Assembly: GCF_000236565.1 (NCBI RefSeq)
Contig: NZ_AHAM01000297.1
Span: forward strand, 1 to 57,375
DNA from: Mesorhizobium alhagi CCNWXJ12-2
GTDB lineage: Bacteria; Pseudomonadota; Alphaproteobacteria; Rhizobiales; Rhizobiaceae
Direction: 5' to 3'
Length of the DNA: 57,375 nucleotides
In this document: positions 50,956-57,375 of the stretch, in pieces
Layout of the letters: each line of letters opens with the position of its first letter
How positions within the stretch are numbered: the stretch's first letter is position 1
Program-made: the position numbers and the translations under genes
Notes under the pieces: generated by a model
The model's input: only the letters and a program-made list of their open reading frames with translations
Told to the model about the DNA's origin: nothing
The model's database searches: none

Positions 50956-51860
50956 CTAGCCGGGAAAGCCGCTGAGCAGTCGGTGGATCCGGCGACAAAT
51001 TTTCCGCTTGGCATGCGGCCCTCCGTATCGCGCGAAATATTCCGGCTTCAGCCGGTTAAGGAAGAACATTTCGAGCCTGCGCCCGCGCTTGGTGTCGATA
51101 GCCCCTCGCGGGTCCAGTTCGAATAGCGTCTTGACGTTCCCAGCTACGGTTTCCGAAACATTGATCCGTCCGGGAGCGCAGTTCTCGTCCATGAGCGCGC
51201 CGTGTTCACCGCATCGCTCCGGATAGCGAAGGTGAACTTCCTCCGGCCGACAACGCCCGATATGACCGGTCCGGCATGAATCCCGACACGCAACTCCAGT
51301 GCCGGCAACCGCATCTTCCCGCGCTGCGCCTTTATGCGAGCCGCAACGGCGTGGATTTCCAGCGCCGCGAGGCAGGTCGCAATTGGGTGCCGGCGATTGG
51401 CCGCAGGCACTCCGGCAACGGCCATGTAAGCATCGCCGATCGTCTTGAGTTTTTCCCTGCCATAGCGAGTCACGTCTCGTCAAACGTGGTGAAATATTGG
51501 TCCAAGGGCCCGATGAGCGCGGCGGGCTCCATGCGTTCGGCCAGAAGGTAAAGCCCTTGAAGTCCGCAAACAGATCGTCGCCAATGGATCATATTTCGGC
51601 TGCACGTTTGCCGCTCTTCTCGAGCTCGCCGGCAATCGACGCTGGGAGGATGATGAGCAGCTCCTCAGTACGCGCGCCTTCTCGGCCACCAAGTCCACAG
51701 GCGCATGATCCAGCTCTTTCAATGCTTGGTCGAACTCGACGAGTTTTCGGCGCAGCTCCAATTGGGTCAGCACCTGGCGCGGAAGGCGGCGCAGTGACTC
51801 AGCCTGTTCAAGGGCCAGCTGGCGCGGCACGAAAATCCATCCCGGTGGTTGGCAGGCGAG
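50956..51860 (-). pseudogene. Class III adenylate cyclase, multiply frameshifted
   Basis: Segments in all three minus frames rebuild a cyclase: a coiled coil (ALEQAESLRRLPRQVLTQLE), LLIILPASIAGELEKSGKRA, an in-frame TGA, DLFADFKGF, then LLAERMEPAALIGPLDQYFT, then REKLKTIGDAYMAVAGVPAA and ELRVGIHAGPVISGVVGRRK, and after a further shift NCAPGRINVSETVAGNVKTL. The GDAYMxVxG and GIHxGPV catalytic blocks identify the family. At least one stop and three frameshifts mean it is dead. Confidence 0.7.
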
Positions 51861-52532
51861 GATGTGTTTGTATCGTGCCAAGTCGATTCGAGCCGCGAGC
51901 CGGAAATGATGACGACAGCAACGCCACTGGCCGGCACCATCGGCTGAGTACACGCGGGCACTCTCCGAACTTCCTTTTGTGCGGTTGACCAGCCAATCGG
52001 CCTCCCTCTGGACGCCGCGTCGGGGCGACGATCTATCGGCTGGGGCACGATCGTCGTCCCGGACCGTGGTGCGTCTGACGGCTTTGGTCGCCCGCGCCCT
52101 CCGGCATGGGGTGTCGGGACTCAAAAGTTGATCCGCGTCCGCGGAGTATTCGTCGGCGTAGGTCCCGTCGGCCGGTCAAAGCTGCGGCCCCGAACCGACC
52201 CCAGGGAATGGGAACGAAACGGAGCCGCATCGACTGGAGGTCGATGATCAATGCTATCGCATTTTTATACGGATTGCCAGATCGGGATCGGTGCCGTTCG
52301 TTAATGAGACGTTTATGCCGGTGTCGGGTTTGTGCCATATTTGCCACATGGCGGCCACAAGAGGCGGTGCCTAGCCGTCTCTCTGCCTAATTCCGATTGT
52401 GCGCCGAACGCCGATGCGTAATGTCATCTCAGAGAGAGGGGCGATTCATCGCAGCTTTTTCAAAGCCGGGCTGGGCGGGGACGTTCCTTTCTAAAGCCCA
52501 TCCCATTTGATAATATTGACGGAGGTCAGAAA
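51861..52532. other. Porin upstream region
   Basis: About 670 nt with no supported gene. The last 300 nt are AT-richer and probably contain the porin promoter and a long 5' leader; GGAGGT stands 7 nt before the porin ATG. Confidence 0.45.
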
Positions 52533-53696
52533 ATGAACATCAAGAGCCTTCTTCTCGGCTCAGCTGCGGCTCTCGTCGCAGTTTCCGGCGCACGCGCGGC
52601 CGATGCGGTCGTGATCGCTGAACCGGAGCCCATGGAATATGTGCGCGTCTGCGACGTGTACGGCACGGGCTTCTTCTACATCCCCGGCACCGAAACCTGC
52701 CTGCGCGTCGGCGGCTACATCCGCTACGACATCGGCATCGGCGCTCTCGGCCATCAGGACGTGCTGGACAAGAAAGACCTGTCGGACGGCGTCATTGACA
52801 CAAACGATACCTACTACAAGCGCGCCCGCTTCCAGCTGCGCGTCGACAGCCGTTCGGAAACCGAACTCGGCACGCTCCGCACCTACGCCGCGATCAATTT
52901 CCAGTACACGACGGCCTCTAATGCCGCCGACGTCGATGGAGACGGCTTTATCGATGGCGGCATCACCGATGCAGGCTTCGCTACGGAGTTCGAGCATGCC
53001 TATATCGAACTCGGCGGCTTCCGCGTCGGCAAGACCGACTCGCTGTTCTCGACCTTCACCGGCTATGCCGGCGGCGTGATCAACGACGATATCGTCAGCT
53101 ACGGCCCGTTCGGCACGCACCAGATCGCCTACACCTTCACCGGCGGCAACGGCTTCTCGGCCGCGGTCGCTCTCGAAGTGGGCGACGGTGATGAAGGCTT
53201 CCTCTCCAACGACTACACGCTGGACAGCTATGTCCCGCATGTCGTCGCCGGCGTTGCCTGGACGCAGGGCTGGGGCGGCATCTCGGCTGTCGCGGGCTAT
53301 GACTCGGTCTGGGAAGAGTGGGCCGGCAAGGTTCGCTTGGACGTGAACGCGACCGAACAGCTCGCTCTCTTCATCATGGCCGGTTATGCGTCCGGTGCGG
53401 ATGACGACTTCCTTGGCGTTCCGGATCTCGACAGCCCGAACTACTACGGTAGCTGGGGTGGCGACTGGGCTGTCTGGGGTGGTGGTACCTACACCGTTTC
53501 CGAGCAGACCAAGATCAATGTCCAGCTTTCCTATGACGAGCAGGAAAACTTCGCTGCCGTGGCGAACGTGAACTACGAGCTCGTTCCGGGCCTCGTGATC
53601 ACGCCTGAAATCGTCTATGTCGACAACTTCGACGACGACATCGACGATGATAGCGACGAGATCGGCGGCTTCCTCCGCTTCCAGCGCACGTTCTAA
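52533..53696 (+). CDS. Outer-membrane porin (Porin_2, RopA/Omp2b type)
   Basis: A 387-residue outer-membrane porin of the alphaproteobacterial Porin_2 family. A signal peptide (residues 1-22, ending GARA) precedes the hallmark N-terminus EPMEYVRVCDVYGTGFFYIP with two conserved Cys (VCDVYG and ETCLRVGGY). Alternating amphipathic strands follow to a C-terminal FLRFQRTF, the terminal Phe being the BAM-recognition residue. The sequence is acidic (DNFDDDIDDDSDEIGG loop), which may favour cations. GGAGGT precedes ATG 52533 and a strong terminator follows. It is probably highly expressed. Confidence 0.93.
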   Translation: MNIKSLLLGSAAALVAVSGARAADAVVIAEPEPMEYVRVCDVYGTGFFYIPGTETCLRVGGYIRYDIGIGALGHQDVLDKKDLSDGVIDTNDTYYKRARFQLRVDSRSETELGTLRTYAAINFQYTTASNAADVDGDGFIDGGITDAGFATEFEHAYIELGGFRVGKTDSLFSTFTGYAGGVINDDIVSYGPFGTHQIAYTFTGGNGFSAAVALEVGDGDEGFLSNDYTLDSYVPHVVAGVAWTQGWGGISAVAGYDSVWEEWAGKVRLDVNATEQLALFIMAGYASGADDDFLGVPDLDSPNYYGSWGGDWAVWGGGTYTVSEQTKINVQLSYDEQENFAAVANVNYELVPGLVITPEIVYVDNFDDDIDDDSDEIGGFLRFQRTF

Positions 53697-53715
53697 ATCG
53701 ACCTGGCCGATCAGA

Positions 53716-53745
53716 AAACCCGGCGGGCAACCGCCGGGTTTTTTT
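53716..53745 (+). terminator. Rho-independent terminator of the porin gene
   Basis: AAACCCGGCGG (53716-53726) pairs with CCGCCGGGTTT (53731-53741) around GCAA, an 11-bp stem with a GNRA-type loop, running into seven T (53739-53745). It starts 19 nt after the stop codon. Confidence 0.9.
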
Positions 53746-53784
53746 GTTTCGTAAAGTGGCGAATCGAAGTGTGCAGGCGGGCCA

Positions 53785-54450
53785 TTACTCCCCGGTCGCC
53801 AGGTGCGCCTGCGCCGCCTCAATCACCGCATCGCGAAGCTCCTGCTTCAACAACTCTATCGGAATTTGCCCATCGAGTTCGCTATTGGGGCGGATGAGCC
53901 ATAGCCAGGCCAAGCGCTGATTTGAGAACAAGTTGAGCACGTCGACAATACCGGTCGCAGGACGGCCATCGACGAACTGGGCTAGTGGAAACACGTGCTT
54001 GCGCCCGCCACTTCGGAGCGCAATCACGTAGTTTCGGCGCTGCCAGCGGTTTAACGACGACCGTGATATGCCGAAGGTCCGCTCAAGAAATGTTGGCCCA
54101 GCGACCGGTCCGGCCCAATTTGTGGTAACCTGGCCAGACAAGTCAGCTATTCCGCGCCTGCCCACGGGCGATAGCGTGGCCGTCGTCGGCGATGAGGCGG
54201 CTTTCCTATGCGACCGGACAGGTACGTCGGCAGTCAGCCGCGTCACGAGTTCAGCGACCGCCCCTTCAATTTCACTCACCCGAGTGGCGAGGTGGATCTG
54301 TTGATCCAACGCCAACTCCGATACGGCCGCCGCGACCATTCCCGCAACAAGCCCGCCAGCCTCAATCGCCGGTTTCCTGAGGCCGTGGTCATACTCGACC
54401 AATGCGCGCTCAACAGCAGCTGCCACGAAGCTCGCCAGATTGTGATTCAT
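53785..54450 (-). CDS. Helix-turn-helix protein with MbcA/ParS/Xre-like C-terminus
   Basis: A 221-residue protein from ATG 54450 (an earlier ATG at 54546 extends it by 32 less convincing residues). The middle carries a helix-turn-helix-like segment, FLERTFGISRSSLNRWQRRN. The C-terminal 60 residues (DVLNLFSNQRLAWLWLIRPN, LDGQIPIELLKQELRDAVIE) resemble the toxin-binding domain of MbcA/ParS/Xre antitoxins, whose consensus is WLxxPNxxLxGxxPxELL. No RES-type toxin gene is adjacent: the porin terminator follows. An orphan antitoxin-like regulator is the best reading. Confidence 0.55.
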   Translation of the reverse strand: MNHNLASFVAAAVERALVEYDHGLRKPAIEAGGLVAGMVAAAVSELALDQQIHLATRVSEIEGAVAELVTRLTADVPVRSHRKAASSPTTATLSPVGRRGIADLSGQVTTNWAGPVAGPTFLERTFGISRSSLNRWQRRNYVIALRSGGRKHVFPLAQFVDGRPATGIVDVLNLFSNQRLAWLWLIRPNSELDGQIPIELLKQELRDAVIEAAQAHLATGE

Positions 54451-55391
54451 TAGCGGGTGCTCACCAAGGAACGTAGCTTCATCCACCGGTCGGGCGGAGT
54501 CTCTGACAGGTCTAATGGCGTGTGTGTTCGACGGTGGCAAGGCCAATCTCAGCGTCCGAGCGGCACAAAGCGATCATTCTTGGCCCGGTTCAGATTACTC
54601 GGTTGCTGCCGATTCGGAATGCAATCTCGTAGCGCTTCGCTGCGAGGGTTTCTGCGCGGTATGGCTTTAGCGCCATCAATCTTTTCCAGGCGTTCCAGCT
54701 CCGCAGCCGCGCGCTGGCGGTCAAGGATTTCCGCCAATAGAACGTGGCGCACATCAGACCAGCTCAGCAAAGGTCGTTCGACCTCTGCTGAAGCGTGGAA
54801 GTGATGGTGGACCAGCGCGTCTTACAGCGCGATCTGGGAGAGTGCTTCCACTTTGATAGCCGCGCCGCAGCGCCTGCCCTGGGTTGGACTGGCTTCAACT
54901 TTGTCGCTCACCGCAACGAGCGCACGGACAACGATCGCCTCGATAGTGCACCCCGCCGTCATTGCTGTGCGCAAATCGGCGCGCATGTCGTCGGCATGTC
55001 GGCAGGCTGAGCTTGTAGGTGACGGAACTTCCCGTCGGCAGGTTTGCCGCGGCGTTGATTGCGCCGGCATTGGTTGCGCGGGTGCCGTGTTGCGGCATCA
55101 TAGTACGCTTCGCCGCGCCCTTAAGGTTTGGCACGAGATCGGATCGCTTCCCCCGTTTTCTGATCGGCCTGCAGTCAAGTGGCGTTTGGGTGCGCCTGCA
55201 GCAACGAGCGACCCCAATCTTCTGAAGATGCCCAAGCCTGATCGTCGTTCCGCGCCCGGGCATTCAGCCTAATTGATGATCATCTTAGACTATATATGTT
55301 TCGACCAACGCGGTTCTTTATGCGATCTTAAAATAGGATGCGGCTGAGTGCTGGCTTGTGTTCTGGCCAGCGTGCTGAGAGGCGCGCGGAG
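54451..55391. other. Gene-poor stretch
   Basis: No convincing gene. A minus-strand frame at about 54549-54770 (SWSDVRHVLLAEILDRQRAA) looks protein-like for 40 residues but has no good start. No RNA or repeat was recognised. Confidence 0.35.
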
Positions 55392-55619
55392 ATGGCAATT
55401 GGCGATGATGGAATGCCGCAGGCGGTGGCCCGATGTCGCTCTCTTCACCCCTACTTTCTTTGGCGAGCCCTAAAAGACCTTGAGAACGAAATCTACGCCA
55501 TCCAACGGGCGAACGAGCCAATACCGATTGAGATGATCCGCTTGAGGGCGATCTTGCTGAGGGCTGGAGGAAAAAAAGGCGGATCACTCAGCGTCGATCT
55601 CAGCCGACCCTCCAAGTAG
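55392..55619 (+). CDS. Possible small hypothetical protein
   Basis: A 75-residue frame from ATG 55392 with a plausible helical centre (LHPYFLWRALKDLENEIYAI, EPIPIEMIRLRAILLRAGG). An upstream purine-rich GCGCGGAG gives a possible ribosome-binding site. No family is recognised. The opposite strand is also open, so coding is uncertain. Confidence 0.35.
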   Translation: MAIGDDGMPQAVARCRSLHPYFLWRALKDLENEIYAIQRANEPIPIEMIRLRAILLRAGGKKGGSLSVDLSRPSK

Positions 55620-56198
55620 CCTTCCCCGAAATTGTGCGACGTCGAAGAAAGCGGGCTTGGATGTGTTTGACTTGTGGACCGGCATCGGGCCTTGGAGGTC
55701 TGCGTGTGGCGATTGCCTGGGGCGAGAACCTTCGCATCTTCGCCTGGAATTCGGGATTTCCAGGAGGCAACGGAGTTTTGGGACCTGTGCTTCCAGGCAT
55801 TGTCGCACGATGAGCAGCAAGCTGTCGCAGCCTGCTTATTGGAGCTCGGACGTTCGTGAGCCCCGACGCGACGCCCCAAATGGGGTGCGCCACCCTGTCG
55901 CGCAATCATTTGATCTCTCCTGATCCGACCCTGGCAATGAAGGAGCAAGGCCTGCGCTCGGCAGATTCTCACCGGGTGCTTTTCCATTCATTTGGTGATC
56001 TGGGGCGGAGGTAGCCTACCTCATCGACCAGATTACCAAGCCCGTGGATCGAACGTCCAGTCTCTGGTGCCCGGTCGGCGCGATGGCTTAAGTGACGTCT
56101 AATAAAATCTCTACAGGTCGAATTAGTTTTCGGTTAGCCTTCGCCGCCGATCATGGCGCAGCTTGGAGAGGTGCGGGGCATGCAAGGTTCATTTATTC
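55620..56198. other. Gene-poor stretch
   Basis: No firm gene. A + strand piece at about 55740-55859 reads DFQEATEFWDLCFQALSHDE and QQAVAACLLELGRS; it is protein-like, but its upstream part is not and it lacks start signals, so it may be a remnant. Confidence 0.3.
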
Positions 56199-56633
56199 AT
56201 GAGACGTCTGATCCTTATCGTATGTGTGCTGTTTGCTTGGGGAGTTAGGGAAACACGCGCGGACTCATTTCTGTGCGTCGGCCAGCTTGCCACCGGATTC
56301 GATTGGTTGGATGGGCGCTGGACCGTGAGCCGGTTCGATCTTGCCGACAAGATTTTCGTGCTCGAGCCCTCAGGGTCCCTTCGCGATTACACCGTGACGC
56401 AGCTCGGGCATCAGGCGCCCAGCCACTACTGCCCTGTTCAGAAAAGGGCAGACTCAACTCTGTTGCTCATCTGTGGCGGCTTAGCGAACGGCTTCACATT
56501 CTCGTCGAAGACACTCCGATTCCAGGAAAATTACGGAATTGGCTTCACCAATGCCGGAGACAGCCGCGCCAACACGCCTCACCTGGTGATCGGCAAATGC
56601 ACCAAGCTCACGCTGCGTGGCGCCGTCAACTGA
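56199..56633 (+). CDS. Exported hypothetical protein
   Basis: A 144-residue protein from ATG 56199 with a signal peptide (MRRLILIVCVLFAWGVRETRA). The mature part has three Cys (FLCVGQLATGF, HYCPVQK, LICGGL) and a fourth near the end (IGKCTKL), possibly two disulfides. Other features are the segments WTVSRFDLADKIFVLEPSG and LANGFTFSSKTLRFQENYGI. I do not recognise the family. Beta-rich secreted proteins of this size occur widely in rhizobia. It appears intact. Confidence 0.6.
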   Translation: MRRLILIVCVLFAWGVRETRADSFLCVGQLATGFDWLDGRWTVSRFDLADKIFVLEPSGSLRDYTVTQLGHQAPSHYCPVQKRADSTLLLICGGLANGFTFSSKTLRFQENYGIGFTNAGDSRANTPHLVIGKCTKLTLRGAVN

Positions 56634-57187
56634 GGGTTCGCCCTTTTTTGCTTCGTCATCCTGATGGTGCCGCACGGCACCGCAAGGCGAGCCTTATGAC
56701 ATTCGACGCCGGCTTGCAGCGGAGACCGAGGCGCTCCTGGTCGCGGGCGCGGTTCCTCTCGCCATGACATCCTATGATATTTTCATCTCATTGCGTCCCA
56801 AGGGTGATCGTAACGATCGTGACATCGAGCTCTCTATGCTCGCCGCGAGACAAAGCCGAATCGACCGCACCCTTTGACGCTCAGCAGCGGCGTTGCGCCC
56901 ACCTGGCGTTCGCGCCTGTAGGAGGATTTTCGGACGTTCAGGTGGCCACATACGCCACAGCGCCATTGCCGCCATGCAAGGGCGGTCGAACGGAACCACC
57001 GTGAATGCCGTCGTGACTACTGCGATTGGTGTAGCGCAACCGGCAGGCTTAACGGCCGACTTCAGTCGGAAAATCTCGTATTCGGCCAGCGCGGCGGACT
57101 ACACCGCGATGCAGCAGCCTCTGTTGTCCGACAAAAAGGCCGGCATGTTCTGGCTCGCCGGCCCTCGACGACGGAGTTGGCGCTCGC
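56634..57187. other. Gene-poor stretch near the contig end
   Basis: No supported gene. A 35-codon frame from ATG 56765 (MTSYDIFISLRPKGDRNDRD) has no clear ribosome-binding site. Confidence 0.35.
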
Positions 57188-57374
<187 letters not shown>

Positions 57375-57375
57375 T

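Noticed and set aside
52560-53822. A 420-codon minus-strand frame across the porin
   Set aside because: It runs through the porin gene and its terminator; the composition is that of a reverse-strand shadow.

Overview
The window looks like chromosome or large-replicon DNA of an alphaproteobacterium of the order Hyphomicrobiales (Rhizobiales), probably close to Mesorhizobium/Phyllobacteriaceae. The basis is family content: a SyrB-like regulator, a MucR/Ros regulator, a DUF982 protein, a Porin_2-type porin, a pRiA4b ORF-3 protein, a likely beta-1,2-glucan hydrolase, and the usual rhizobial order uvrC-pgsA-moaD at the left edge. Base composition is GC-rich. No rRNA, tRNA or CRISPR array was recognised. 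The right end is a 38-nt T run that looks like a contig-end artefact.

0-5 kb is damaged core DNA running into an accessory patchwork. uvrC is frameshifted, pgsA carries one in-frame stop, and moaD breaks off after about a dozen codons. Then come a SyrB-like gene, a sugar-permease scrap, a frameshifted secreted-protein remnant, a hypothetical gene, and an AbiEi-type antitoxin with an intact operator but a broken toxin partner.

5.5-16.2 kb is a coherent catabolic island. One arm is enoyl-CoA hydratase plus a TRAP transporter (dctQ-dctM-dctP). The other is feruloyl-CoA-synthetase-like ligase, thiolase, SDR dehydrogenase (damaged) and 4-HBT thioesterase. A MarR regulator lies between them. A secreted beta-lactamase-fold hydrolase follows after an IS110 scrap. 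The hydratase, ligase and hydrolase genes share a 15-bp operator, GTTAT-N5-ATAAC, exactly 15 nt before the start codon in two cases. I infer one regulon for release, uptake and CoA-dependent side-chain shortening of an aryl-propenoate-type substrate.

16.4-27 kb holds an orphan FecR-domain protein with a KPDKP tail, a GH144-like glucanase, and a same-strand run of animal-type haem peroxidase, DUF2235 hydrolase, exported ankyrin protein and YHS protein, then a convergent adenylate cyclase with TPRs. 28-34.4 kb is sparse: a MucR protein lacking two zinc ligands, several very small genes (one with its Shine-Dalgarno in a hairpin), toxin debris, a pRiA4b ORF-3 protein and a Crp/Fnr regulator.

34.9-40.9 kb is the second coherent unit. 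A Pho box and a short coupled leader ORF precede DUF4956, a VTC polyphosphate-polymerase-like protein and a secreted phytase/esterase-like protein. A histidine kinase/response regulator pair and an exported Ser/Asn-repeat protein follow. 41-57 kb mixes single genes (DUF protein, Tat-exported solute-binding protein, GlxA-type and LuxR-type regulators, porin, MbcA/ParS-like protein, a secreted unknown) with remnants of IS66, IS21 istB, GntR/FCD and two adenylate cyclases. Lesions cluster at 0-5, 32-35, 42 and 49-52 kb while long genes elsewhere are intact, which favours real decay over uniform sequencing error, although single-base errors cannot be excluded.
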